DNA of 64,000 nt. Source: JBFAPK01 sp040676675. GTDB lineage: Bacteria > Actinomycetota > Actinomycetes > Mycobacteriales > Micromonosporaceae. Shown in pieces: positions 37,261 through 45,875 of the stretch. The notes beneath the pieces were generated by a model. The model made no database searches. It saw only the letters and a program-made list of their open reading frames with translations, and was not told the origin of the DNA. Both the position numbers and the translations under genes were made by a program. Where the stretch lies: positions 1 through 64,000 of the forward strand of contig NZ_JBFAPK010000010.1 of NCBI RefSeq assembly GCF_040676675.1. Reading direction: 5' to 3'. Positions within the stretch are counted from its first letter, which is position 1. Each line of letters starts with the position of its first letter.

Positions 37261-37589
37261 TGATCAGAATCTGCTCCGCCGAGGAGGTGGCGAAGGGCAC
37301 CGCCATCAGCGCCGAGGTCGACGGTACGCCCGTCGCCATCGTGCACGCCGAGGACGACAACTTCTACGCCGTGTACGACGAGTGCTCGCATGCCGAGGTC
37401 CCGCTCTCCGAGGGCGAGGTGGACGGCTGCACGCTGGAGTGCTGGTTGCACGGCTCCCGCTTCGACCTGCGTACCGGCGAGCCGACCGGCCTGCCCGCCA
37501 CCGAACCCGTACCCGTCTACCCCGTCGAGATCCGCGACGGCGACATCTACCTGAGCCTGACGCCGAGTAATGGAGTTACCCCATCATGA
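37260..37589 (+). CDS. Rieske-type [2Fe-2S] ferredoxin of the suf operon
   Basis: The 109-residue cytoplasmic protein is a single Rieske domain: CSHAEVPL near residue 42 and CWLHGSRFD near residue 61 give the Cys-x-His and Cys-x2-His ligands. It resembles the small ferredoxin component of non-haem dioxygenases. Start and stop overlap sufD and sufC respectively, so it is made with the assembly machinery; a role as electron donor for cluster assembly is inferred from this context. Confidence 0.9.
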   Translation: MIRICSAEEVAKGTAISAEVDGTPVAIVHAEDDNFYAVYDECSHAEVPLSEGEVDGCTLECWLHGSRFDLRTGEPTGLPATEPVPVYPVEIRDGDIYLSLTPSNGVTPS

Positions 37590-38362
37590 GCACCCTGGAG
37601 ATCCGCAACCTGCAGGTGTCGGTCAAGCTGCCCGAGGGACAGCTCAAGCCGATCCTCGCCGGGGTCGACCTGACCGTGAACTCGGGCGAGACCCACGCCA
37701 TCATGGGGCCGAACGGGTCGGGCAAGTCGACGCTGGCGTACTCGATCGCCGGTCACCCGAAGTACGAGATCACCGGTGGGTCGGTGACGTTGGACGGCGA
37801 GGACGTGCTCTCCATGACCGTGGACGAGCGGGCCCGCGCCGGCCTCTTCCTGGCCATGCAGTACCCGGTCGAGGTGCCGGGCGTCTCGGTCGCCAACTTC
37901 CTGCGTACCGCCAAGACCGCCGTCGACGGCGAGGCGCCGAAGCTGCGTACCTGGGCCGGTGAGCTGCGCGGCGCGATGGAGCGGCTCCAGATGGACCCGT
38001 CGTTCGCCCAGCGCAACGTCAACGAGGGCTTCTCCGGCGGTGAGAAGAAGCGGCACGAGATCGTGCAGCTCGAACTGCTCAAGCCCAAGGTGGCGATCCT
38101 CGACGAGACCGACTCCGGCCTCGACATCGACGCGCTGCGGGTGGTGAGCGAGGGCGTCAACCGGGTCGCGGCCGAAGGCCAGACCGGGCTGCTGCTGATC
38201 ACGCACTACACCCGCATCCTGCGCTACATCAAGCCGCACTTCGTGCACGTCTTCGTGGGCGGCCGGATCGTCGAGGAGGGCGGCCCGGAGCTGGCCGAGA
38301 AGCTCGAAGCCGAGGGCTACGAGCGGTACGTGGCCGCGGCGGCCGGCGCGACCGGCGCCTGA
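37586..38362 (+). CDS. sufC: Fe-S assembly ATPase SufC
   Basis: SufC is the ABC-type ATPase of SufBCD. The 258-residue product has Walker A GPNGSGKST near residue 36, signature FSGGEKKRHE, Walker B VAILDETDSGLD and the switch His in LLITHYTRIL. It overlaps the Rieske gene as ATGA. No membrane domain is present, as expected. Confidence 0.97.
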   Translation: MSTLEIRNLQVSVKLPEGQLKPILAGVDLTVNSGETHAIMGPNGSGKSTLAYSIAGHPKYEITGGSVTLDGEDVLSMTVDERARAGLFLAMQYPVEVPGVSVANFLRTAKTAVDGEAPKLRTWAGELRGAMERLQMDPSFAQRNVNEGFSGGEKKRHEIVQLELLKPKVAILDETDSGLDIDALRVVSEGVNRVAAEGQTGLLLITHYTRILRYIKPHFVHVFVGGRIVEEGGPELAEKLEAEGYERYVAAAAGATGA

Positions 38363-38386
38363 TCCGAAGAGAAGAGGCGGCCAGAG

Positions 38387-39688
38387 ATGACCACCATCGC
38401 GATTCCCGAGGGCATGCCGCAGTACGACGACGTGCCCCGCTTCGACGTGGCGAAGGTGCGCGCCGACTTCCCGATCCTGGACCGGGAGGTCAACGGCCAC
38501 CCGCTGGTCTACCTGGACAGCGCCAACACCTCCCAGAAGCCGCGGCAGGTGCTCGACGTGCTGGTCGAGCACTACGAGCGGCACAACGCGAACGTGGCCC
38601 GCTCGGTGCACACGCTGGGCACCGAGTCGACCGAGGCGTACGAGGGCGCGCGGGCGAAGGTGGCCGCCTTCGTCAACGCGCCCAGCCCGGACGAGGTGGT
38701 CTTCACCAAGAACTCCACCGAGGCGATCAACCTGGTCGCGTACGCGTTCTCGAACGCCACCGCGATCGGCGGGGATCCGCGGTTCCGGCTCGGCCCGGGT
38801 GACGAGATCGTCATCTCCGAGATGGAGCACCACTCGAACGTGGTGCCCTGGCAGCTGCTCTGCCAGCGCACCGGGGCGACGCTGCGCTGGTTCAACGTCA
38901 CCGACAACGGGCGGCTCGACGAGTCGAACCTGGAGGAGCTGGTCAACGAGCGCACCAAGCTCGTCTCGCTGGTGCACATGTCGAACATCCTCGGTACGGT
39001 CAACGCCACCTCGCGGATCACCGAGCGGGCGCGCCAGGTCGGCGCGCTGGTGCTCTGGGACTGCTCGCAGTCGGTGCCGCACCTGCCGGTGGACGTGGTC
39101 GACCTGGACGCCGACTTCATCGCCTTCACCGGGCACAAGATGTGCGGGCCGACCGGCATCGGGGTGCTCTGGGGCCGGGCCGAGCTGCTGGAGGCGATGC
39201 CGCCGGTGCTCGGCGGCGGGTCGATGATCGAGACGGTGACCATGCAGGGCTCGACGTTCGCGCCCCCGCCGGCCCGGTTCGAGGCGGGTACCCCGCCGAT
39301 CGCCGAGGCGATCGCGCTCGGCGCGGCCGTGGACTACCTCACCGGCATCGGGATGCGGGCCATCCAGTGGCACGAGAAGGAGATCACCACGTACGCCCTG
39401 GAGGCGCTCGGTACGGTGCCGGGGCTGCGGATCTACGGTCCGCCGGTACCGGTCGGCCGGGGCGGGACGATCTCCTTCGGGCTCGACGGCGTGCACCCGC
39501 ACGACGTGGGCCAGATCCTCGACTCGCTGGGCGTGCAGGTGCGCGTCGGCCACCACTGCGCGCGTCCGGTCTGCGTCCGCTTCGGCACGCCGGCGATGAC
39601 CCGGGCCTCCTTCTACCTCTACACCACTACCGAAGAGGTCGACGCGCTCGTGCGCGGCCTCGACCAGGTGCGGAAGGTGTTCGGCTGA
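38387..39688 (+). CDS. sufS: Cysteine desulfurase SufS
   Basis: This 433-residue PLP enzyme takes sulfur from cysteine. It has the PLP-lysine region DFIAFTGHKMCGPTGIGVLWG and the persulfide-bearing cysteine in RVGHHCARPVC. The Shine-Dalgarno AGAGGCGG is upstream of the ATG at 38387. The last base of the stop is the A of the sufU ATG. Group II desulfurases of this kind pass sulfur to SufU. Confidence 0.96.
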   Translation: MTTIAIPEGMPQYDDVPRFDVAKVRADFPILDREVNGHPLVYLDSANTSQKPRQVLDVLVEHYERHNANVARSVHTLGTESTEAYEGARAKVAAFVNAPSPDEVVFTKNSTEAINLVAYAFSNATAIGGDPRFRLGPGDEIVISEMEHHSNVVPWQLLCQRTGATLRWFNVTDNGRLDESNLEELVNERTKLVSLVHMSNILGTVNATSRITERARQVGALVLWDCSQSVPHLPVDVVDLDADFIAFTGHKMCGPTGIGVLWGRAELLEAMPPVLGGGSMIETVTMQGSTFAPPPARFEAGTPPIAEAIALGAAVDYLTGIGMRAIQWHEKEITTYALEALGTVPGLRIYGPPVPVGRGGTISFGLDGVHPHDVGQILDSLGVQVRVGHHCARPVCVRFGTPAMTRASFYLYTTTEEVDALVRGLDQVRKVFG

Positions 39689-40164
39689 TGCAGATCGACC
39701 AGCTCTACCAGGAGATCATCCTGGACCACTACAAGCACCCGCACGGGCGAGGGCTGCGCCCGGCCGACGACGACGGCCAGCGGGTCGCCGAGGCGCACCA
39801 CGTCAACCCGACCTGCGGCGACGAGGTCACCGTGCGGGTCGCGGTGGACGAGGGCGTGCTCGCCGACATCTCGTACGACGGGATGGGGTGTTCGATCAGC
39901 CAGGCGTCGGCCAGCGTGCTGCACGAGCTGCTGCGCGGACGGGACGGCGAGTCGGCGTTCGCGGTGCACGAGGCGTTCGTCGAGCTGATGTCCGGGCGTG
40001 GCCAGGTCACCCCGGACGAGGACGTGCTGGGCGACGGGGTGGCGTTCGCCGGGGTGGCCCGGTACCCGGCCCGGGTGAAGTGTGCGCTGCTGCCGTGGAT
40101 GGCGTTCAAGGACGCCGCGGTGCGCGCCGGTGTGGGCGTGAGCCCGGAGGTGAAGGCATCATGA
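39688..40164 (+). CDS. sufU: SufU-type sulfur acceptor protein
   Basis: The 158-residue IscU-like protein has the zinc and sulfur-acceptor set Cys43 (NPTCGDE), Asp45, Cys68 (MGCSISQAS) and Cys132 (VKCALLPW), plus the 18-21-residue insertion typical of SufU. It accepts persulfide sulfur from SufS. The ATG overlaps the sufS stop, and the stop overlaps sufT as ATGA. Confidence 0.95.
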   Translation: MQIDQLYQEIILDHYKHPHGRGLRPADDDGQRVAEAHHVNPTCGDEVTVRVAVDEGVLADISYDGMGCSISQASASVLHELLRGRDGESAFAVHEAFVELMSGRGQVTPDEDVLGDGVAFAGVARYPARVKCALLPWMAFKDAAVRAGVGVSPEVKAS

Positions 40165-40526
40165 GTACCGAAGAGACCGCGACCGCGCCGGCCGGCCCGA
40201 GCAAGGCCACCATCGCCGACATCGAGGAGGCGATGAAGGACGTCGTCGACCCGGAGCTGGGCATCAACGTCGTCGATCTCGGGCTGATCTACGGCGTGCA
40301 CGTGGACGACGAGAACGTGGCGACCCTCGACATGACGCTGACCTCGGCGGCCTGCCCGCTGACCGACGTCATCGAGGACCAGGCCCGCACCGCCCTGACC
40401 ACCGGTCCGGGCGGCGGCCTGGTCAACGACATCCGGATCAACTGGGTGTGGCTGCCGCCGTGGGGGCCCGACAAGATCACTGACGAGGGCCGCGACCAGC
40501 TCCGGTCGCTGGGCTTCAACGTCTGA
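40161..40526 (+). CDS. sufT: MIP18/DUF59 metal-sulfur cluster assembly factor SufT
   Basis: The 121-residue protein has the DUF59 core: DVVDPELGINVVDLGLIYGV followed by TLTSAACPLTD, with the conserved reactive cysteine. SufT-type proteins help deliver Fe-S clusters to target proteins. It is the last gene of the suf operon, and a hairpin terminator follows. Confidence 0.93.
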   Translation: MSTEETATAPAGPSKATIADIEEAMKDVVDPELGINVVDLGLIYGVHVDDENVATLDMTLTSAACPLTDVIEDQARTALTTGPGGGLVNDIRINWVWLPPWGPDKITDEGRDQLRSLGFNV

Positions 40527-40555
40527 GCGCGAGCTTCGACGTCTGAACGCGATCC

Positions 40556-40593
40556 GCTCCGGTCCGGTCGACCCGCGTCGGCCGGACCGGAGC
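40556..40593. terminator. Bidirectional hairpin terminator after sufT
   Basis: GCTCCGGTCCGG (40556-40567) and its exact complement (40582-40593) form a 12-bp stem with a 14-base loop. It lies between the convergent ends of sufT and the penicillin acylase gene and can serve both. No T-tract is seen. Confidence 0.75.
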
Positions 40594-40617
40594 TGGTGAT
40601 CGTCCGCCGCCCGGGGC

Positions 40618-43600
40618 TCACCGGGCGTACAGCTCGAACTCCCAGAGCGAGAAGCCGTACGAGCTGCCCCTGGTCAGCCCCTGCATCCGGGCGTACCGGG
40701 CGGTGGTGACGGGGAAGTCCGCCACGTCCGTGCCGCCGTCGCCGGCCGTGGTCGACCAGACCGTACGCCAGCTCGCGCCGTCGTCCGAGACGTCGATCCG
40801 GTACGACCGCGCGTACGCCGTCTCCCAGGCCAGCACCGCCCGCCCGACGGGCCGTACCGAGCCGAGGTCCACGGTGATCGACTGGTTGTCCGACCAGGAG
40901 CTGGCCCACCGGGTGTCCCGGCGGCCGTCGACGGCCCGCGCCGCCTCGTTGCCGGACTGGTTGCTGGAGGCGCTCACCGGCCGCCCCGCCGCCAGGTTCG
41001 ACACGTCGTCGCCGCGCCGGGCCGGGAACGAGACCACCTGCTGATAGGTGGGGCGGTTCTGCCAGGCGATGGTGGCGTGCCGGATCCCGCCGAGCGGGGA
41101 CTGGACGATCGCGTCGGCGCACCACTGGTCCCCGGCCGCGCAGTTGTCGTCGCCGGGGTAGACCTGGGTGGCGGGCTGGGCCGTGGCGGCGCGCAGCGCG
41201 TCCAGCAGCAGTGCCCGGCAGGCAGCCAGGCTCCCCTCGCCGCAGTACGTGCGCCCGAGGCCGCCCGCCACCGGCTCGCCGAGCACCGCCCGCAGGTCCT
41301 TGTCGACCCAGCCCCACCAGCCGTACTGGAAGGACGAGCCCTTGTGCGACTGGGCCTCGTTCGCCGAGGTCGGCAGCGAGGAGAGGTCGCCGCGCTGGTG
41401 CCCGGAGGGCGACTCGTTGACCTGCAGCGTGTCGACCAGCGCCTGGTACAGCCCGTCGCCCAGCGGCGCCTTGAACTGGGCGCGGACCAGCAGCGGCCAC
41501 CACGCGTCGAAGATGCGGATCGCCTCGGCGTGCTGGTACGTCCGGCTGCCGCTGGCGGTCTCCACCCGCAGCGCCCCGGCCTGCCGCCACGCCCGTAGCC
41601 TGCCGATGGCGTCGCGGAGCCCGGCGTCGGTGACCGGCTGGCTCTCCAGCACCCGCAGCAGCTCGTCGAGGACCTCGACGCCGCGCAGGTCGGTCAGCCC
41701 GGCCCGCTGCACGAGGCTGGTCAGCGTCGCCCGGTCGAGCTTCTGCCCGGCCTGCACGGCCGCCCGCAGCGGCTTGTCGAGCAGGTCGCCCCGGTGCACC
41801 GCGCCGAAGCTGAAGTTGCCGTCGGCCGCGCCGAAGTCCTTGGCCTGCTTGTTGTTCCAGCTGACGTAGTAGTCCTGGTTCACCGAGTTCGGGTGGGCGG
41901 CGGCCGGGGCGTACTCGGCCCGGTTGGTCTCCGGCTGGTAGCCCTGCCACTCGTACGCGGGCTCGGCCTTCGTCGGCAGGTTCGGGTTCGCCCCGGCCGG
42001 GCGGATCGGGTTGAGCCCGGAGTTGAAGTACGCGGACTCGGTGGAGTTGACGTAGAACCAGTTGAACGCGTACTCGACCTGGTTCGCGGCGTCGAGGAAC
42101 GCGGCGGCGCTGCCCATCGCGGCCGGGTCGTTGAAGAGCTGGAAGCCGATGGCCGAGTCCGCCTCGTGTCGGTACGTCGAGCGGAGCTGCGCGAAGGCGT
42201 ACGGCCGCCCGCCGACCGTGCCGCGCCAGGCGACCAGGCCCAGCCTGGTACGCCACGCGACGATCCGGTACGACCCGGCCGGCGTGCCGTCGGCGGTGGT
42301 CGGCTTCCAGGAGTTGACGTGGGACAGCTCCTCCATCGCCAGGCACTGCCCACGGTAGAGGTACCGGTTGCTGGCCAGGGTGGGTGCGCTGCCGTCGGTG
42401 GTGCAGAGCGGCAGCGCGTAGGTGTCGGTGATGTCGTGGGTGGAGGAGGTGGCGCTCCAGGCGTAGTCGCGTCCCCGCCCGAGCAGCACGTACAGGTTCA
42501 CCCCGGCGAACGCCGCTCCGCGGGCGCTGATCCCCGGACCCTGCAACTCCTGCACCATCAGCAGCTGCGGGGCGAAGTAGCCGGTCTGCGGCCCGAAGAC
42601 CGCGACCGGGTGCCCGGTGGCGGAGTGCGCGGCGGAGACGACGGCCGCGTTCGACATGCCCCGGTTGGCCGGCGTGATGGTCAGCCCGGCCAGCGCGGCG
42701 GCCAGCTCCGACCCGCCGCCAGCGGCGCCCGGCGCGGCCGGACCCGTGCCGCCGGCCGCCGCGGCGGTGCTGGCGGCCGAACCGGTCTGGTCGGTGACCA
42801 CCGGCTCCACCCGGGCGCTGCCGGCGTCCGGCAGCACCACGCTCGGCGCGTCGGCGGCGGCCGAGCCGTACGGGAAGCTCTGCCCGTCGTGCAGGGTCAG
42901 CACCGCCTCGGGGTCGTTCTGGCCCCGGAACGCCGCCCAGATTCGGTCGCCCTCGACCGTGCCGTACCGCGCCCGGGCCGCGATGCGGACCAGCGCGGAC
43001 TGCATCTCGTTGCCCCCGCCCCCGCCGAACAGCCCGCCGACCACCCCGGCGATGGCGATCAGGTCGGTCAGCTGGAACGGTTCCGGCCCGCCGGCGTTGG
43101 TGATCGCGTCGAGGTGGCCGGTGAGCACGTACTCGCCGGGGCAGTTGCGCCGGGCCATGCAGTCCCGGATGTACGCGTTGATGCCGGCGATGTACTCCTG
43201 CACGTCGGCGTAGAGCTGCTCGCCCCGCGCACCCCGCTGGCGCAGCGCCTGCACCTGGGCCTGAAGGTCCGACTCCAGGTACGGCGAGTTGCGCCAGACG
43301 CTCTGCTCCAGCGCCCGGTTGCCCGGGGCGCCGCCGGCGAAGGAGGTCAGCGTGCCGCGCCCGACGTGGCGCAGCAGGTCCATGGTGAAGAGCCGGTCCT
43401 CGGCGCCCACGTAGCCCGCGCCGTACATCGTGCCGCCCCGGGTGGTGCCGGTGACGTGCGGAATCCCGGTGGCCCGGTCGCGGACCACGGTGACGTCCGA
43501 GCGGGGGGAGTAGGTGCGCTCGGCCTGGCCCGGCGGCACGCCGAACGACGCGTCGTTGAAGAACGCGCCGATCTGGTCCTCGCGCAGCCCGGCGTAGCCG

Positions 43601-43938
43601 TAGACCAGGTTCGCGTACCGGCCGAGCTGGTCGCCCGAGTGCGCCGGCAGGACGCCCAGCGCCTGGTTGGCGAGGATCTCGACGAGGGTCGCGTTGCCGT
43701 TCTGCCCGGGCGGCAGGATGTCGGCGCACTCGCCGAGGCAGTAGTCCTCCGCGGCGAACGTACCGGCGGCGGAGGCGCCCGCCCGGACCGGCGGTGCGGG
43801 CCAGGCGACGAGGACGAGGGCCGCGGCGGTGACGGCGGCGGTCGCCCCGGCCGCGAGACGCCGGAGGCCGAGGGCGGGCCGGGACGGGAGCGCACCGCGC
43901 CGGAAGAGGCCACGCCGGGCGGGGACGGGTCGAGACAT
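40618..43938 (-). CDS. Secreted penicillin acylase-family Ntn hydrolase with C-terminal F5/8C-like domain
   Basis: The 1106-residue protein has a long signal peptide (about residues 1-52, basic N-region then AAGATAAVTAAALVLVAW) and a penicillin-amidase precursor layout. The alpha region (GTMYGAGYVGAEDRLFTMDLLRH) is followed by RGMSNAAVV, where Ser429 is the predicted self-processing nucleophile. The last 150 residues (from ASSNQSGNEAARAVDGRRDTRWAS to RGSSYGFSLWEFELY) look like a discoidin or F5/8C carbohydrate-binding domain. Such enzymes cleave amides, including N-acyl homoserine lactones and acylated lipopeptides. The domain combination is unusual and the substrate unknown. It is monocistronic. 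Confidence 0.87.
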   Translation of the reverse strand: MSRPVPARRGLFRRGALPSRPALGLRRLAAGATAAVTAAALVLVAWPAPPVRAGASAAGTFAAEDYCLGECADILPPGQNGNATLVEILANQALGVLPAHSGDQLGRYANLVYGYAGLREDQIGAFFNDASFGVPPGQAERTYSPRSDVTVVRDRATGIPHVTGTTRGGTMYGAGYVGAEDRLFTMDLLRHVGRGTLTSFAGGAPGNRALEQSVWRNSPYLESDLQAQVQALRQRGARGEQLYADVQEYIAGINAYIRDCMARRNCPGEYVLTGHLDAITNAGGPEPFQLTDLIAIAGVVGGLFGGGGGNEMQSALVRIAARARYGTVEGDRIWAAFRGQNDPEAVLTLHDGQSFPYGSAAADAPSVVLPDAGSARVEPVVTDQTGSAASTAAAAGGTGPAAPGAAGGGSELAAALAGLTITPANRGMSNAAVVSAAHSATGHPVAVFGPQTGYFAPQLLMVQELQGPGISARGAAFAGVNLYVLLGRGRDYAWSATSSTHDITDTYALPLCTTDGSAPTLASNRYLYRGQCLAMEELSHVNSWKPTTADGTPAGSYRIVAWRTRLGLVAWRGTVGGRPYAFAQLRSTYRHEADSAIGFQLFNDPAAMGSAAAFLDAANQVEYAFNWFYVNSTESAYFNSGLNPIRPAGANPNLPTKAEPAYEWQGYQPETNRAEYAPAAAHPNSVNQDYYVSWNNKQAKDFGAADGNFSFGAVHRGDLLDKPLRAAVQAGQKLDRATLTSLVQRAGLTDLRGVEVLDELLRVLESQPVTDAGLRDAIGRLRAWRQAGALRVETASGSRTYQHAEAIRIFDAWWPLLVRAQFKAPLGDGLYQALVDTLQVNESPSGHQRGDLSSLPTSANEAQSHKGSSFQYGWWGWVDKDLRAVLGEPVAGGLGRTYCGEGSLAACRALLLDALRAATAQPATQVYPGDDNCAAGDQWCADAIVQSPLGGIRHATIAWQNRPTYQQVVSFPARRGDDVSNLAAGRPVSASSNQSGNEAARAVDGRRDTRWASSWSDNQSITVDLGSVRPVGRAVLAWETAYARSYRIDVSDDGASWRTVWSTTAGDGGTDVADFPVTTARYARMQGLTRGSSYGFSLWEFELYAR

Positions 43939-44126
43939 CTGCTCCTCCGGACGGTTGGGGGTGACCGGTACATGAGGAACTCTCGGTTAACGGATGGTAA
44001 TTGCTCATCGACGAGCTTGAAAAGAGCCGCCGCCGCTGCGGCCGGTCCGGTTCGAGCGGCCCGCCGCGCCGCCGCCCCGCCGCGCCCCCGCCGCCGCCCC
44101 GCCGCGCTGGCCGGTACCGTCGGGCC

Positions 44127-44816
44127 ATGAACAGCCGACCCGCGGCCGGCGGCGGCCGGTGGGTGGACGTCGACCCGACCCGCCTGACCCGCTGGATCGA
44201 CAACTTCGCCACCCGGCACGGCGCGCCCCGGGTCGCCGTCGAGCCGTACGGGCCACTGCTCGTCGCCCCCGACGGCGCCACGGCCCAGCTGCACGCCCCG
44301 CCGGGCGCGCCCCCCGCCGACGACCTGCCCGCGTTCCTGGCCAACGCCGCCGCGTACCGCCGGATCGGCCTGCTGCTGGCGCGCAAGAACGCGGTCGCGG
44401 TCGGCATCGCCGAGGGCCCCGAACTGGTGACCTCCAAGGTGGAGACCAGCTACGTGCAGGGGCGTACGGCCGCCGGCGGCTGGTCGCAGCAGCGCTTCGC
44501 CCGCCGCCGCGAGAACCAGGCCAAGGCGGCGCTCTCCGACGCGGGGGAGCTGGTCGTCCGGCTGCTGCTGCCCGAGGCCGGCACGTTCGCGGCCGTGGTG
44601 ACCGGCGGCGACCGGCGCGCGATCGACACGATCCTCGCCGACCGGCGGTTGGCCCCGCTGACCCGGCTGCGGGCCGAGCGCCTGCTGGACGTGCCCGAGC
44701 CGCGCCGGGCCGTACTGGTCGAGGCGGTCGCCGCCGCCCGCGCCGTGCGCGTCCTGGTCCGCGACCCGCTGCCCGCGGCGCCGTCCCCCGACGACCCCGC
44801 CGCGCCCGGCCGGTAG
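44127..44816 (+). CDS. Actinobacterial VLRF1 (Vms1-like) peptidyl-tRNA hydrolase/release factor
   Basis: The 229-residue protein matches the acVLRF1 family: an eRF1/Vms1-like domain in which RTAAGGWSQQRFARRRENQ (near residues 113-131) replaces the GGQ loop of eRF1. Eukaryotic Vms1 cleaves peptidyl-tRNA on stalled 60S ribosomes, and the bacterial members are proposed to rescue stalled ribosomes in a similar way. The ATG at 44127 is clear. It is divergent from the acylase gene and lies 2.2 kb from an ABC-F ATPase, another ribosome-associated factor. Confidence 0.82.
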   Translation: MNSRPAAGGGRWVDVDPTRLTRWIDNFATRHGAPRVAVEPYGPLLVAPDGATAQLHAPPGAPPADDLPAFLANAAAYRRIGLLLARKNAVAVGIAEGPELVTSKVETSYVQGRTAAGGWSQQRFARRRENQAKAALSDAGELVVRLLLPEAGTFAAVVTGGDRRAIDTILADRRLAPLTRLRAERLLDVPEPRRAVLVEAVAAARAVRVLVRDPLPAAPSPDDPAAPGR

Positions 44817-44849
44817 GCCGCCCGGCCCCTCGCGTGTTCACCGGCTCGG

Positions 44850-44930
44850 GTCCTGGGTGCTCGCCGGCCCGGCGATCCGGCCCTCCCTGGGATGCTCGCC
44901 GGCCCGGGTCCTCAGCCGCCCGGGCGCTCG
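44850..44930. repeat. Imperfect tandem duplication near the VLRF1 gene end
   Basis: CTGGGTGCTCGCCGGCCCGG and CTGGGATGCTCGCCGGCCC recur about 36 bases apart between the convergent ends of the VLRF1 and hypothetical genes. This looks like slippage duplication in a non-coding spacer. Confidence 0.6.
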
Positions 44931-45709
44931 ATCCGCCCCGCCGCGCCGAGGGAGAGCGTCCGGAGGTGGTCGAGCACGGCGATCTCGCCGTGCCCGGAGG
45001 CGGCGTCGACGAAGGCCGGTACCGCCCGGCGCAGCTGCCCGTTGTCGGGCGCGAGCCGGTGTACCGGCGTCACCGCGACGACCGGCGGCGTCGTGCCCGC
45101 CTGCCCGTGGGCGGCCAGCTTGTGGTGCCCGTCGAGCAGGTACCCGACGAAGCCGCCGGGCGGGAAGAGCGCGACCACCGCGGGCCGGCGACCCCGGGCG
45201 ATCAGGTCGCGGTAGTGCGCCACCCGGTCGCGGTCCCGGGGCGGCCACTCGTCCGTCGCCACCAGGGCGATCTCCTCGTCCGGCCCGCCCCAGTAGGGGT
45301 CGAAGTACCAGACGCGGTGGCCCGGCCGCCGGAACCCGACCGGGTACGCCCCGTGCGGCTCCCGCACGGTCAGCAGGTACCGCCCGGCGCGCAGCAGCCG
45401 CAGCAGCGGTCCGAGTACGGCCGGCAGTGCGGGGTCCGCGCCGCCGTGCCGTACCAGGTCGTCCAGCTCGGCCGAGCCGGTCCACTCCGCGAGCGCCTTC
45501 ACCTCGGCGGAGCCCTGCGCGCCGGCCCGTACGAACAACCAGGAGTAGTTCGCCGGATCGCCGTCCAGCAGCACCGGCTCGCCGGCGAGCGAGAGCATGC
45601 CGGCGACGTCGTCGCCGACCAGCTCGATCATGCCGGCGCCGTCCGGCACGTCGACGGTGACGGCCGGCGGTTCAGGCCGTCGCCGGATCGGTCGTCTCCC
45701 GCCCACCAC
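44912..45709 (-). CDS. Hypothetical protein with a DGHHKL (ParB/Srx-like) motif
   Basis: The frame gives up to 265 residues; internal starts at a GTG for VTVDVPDGAG or an ATG at 45631 would shorten it by 16 to 26. The C-terminal half contains GGFVGYLLDGHHKLAAHG, reminiscent of the DGHHR motif of ParB/sulfiredoxin-like domains. There is also an aromatic block HRVWYFDPYWGGPDEEIAL. No signal peptide or membrane segment is visible. It sits 166 bases downstream of the metallopeptidase gene on the same strand. I do not assign a function. Confidence 0.65.
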   Translation of the reverse strand: MVGGRRPIRRRPEPPAVTVDVPDGAGMIELVGDDVAGMLSLAGEPVLLDGDPANYSWLFVRAGAQGSAEVKALAEWTGSAELDDLVRHGGADPALPAVLGPLLRLLRAGRYLLTVREPHGAYPVGFRRPGHRVWYFDPYWGGPDEEIALVATDEWPPRDRDRVAHYRDLIARGRRPAVVALFPPGGFVGYLLDGHHKLAAHGQAGTTPPVVAVTPVHRLAPDNGQLRRAVPAFVDAASGHGEIAVLDHLRTLSLGAAGRIERPGG

Positions 45710-45875
45710 GCCTCCGCCCGCCCGGTCGCGGCGCCCGACGGTGGCCGGCCGCCCGTGCCCCGCCAGGCTACCGGCCGACCGCCTACCGCCCGCCCCGGCC
45801 GACCGCCCGGCTACCGCTCGGACCGGCCGGCTGTCGCCCGGCCCTCGACCGTCGGCCGGCTACCGCCCGACCGCG

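Noticed and set aside
40289..44437. Minus-strand open frame of 1382 codons over the acylase and suf end
   Set aside because: It is Arg/Pro/Gly-rich and lies in another frame of the acylase gene, whose own frame has a signal peptide and Ntn-hydrolase motifs. Long shadow frames are normal at this GC content.
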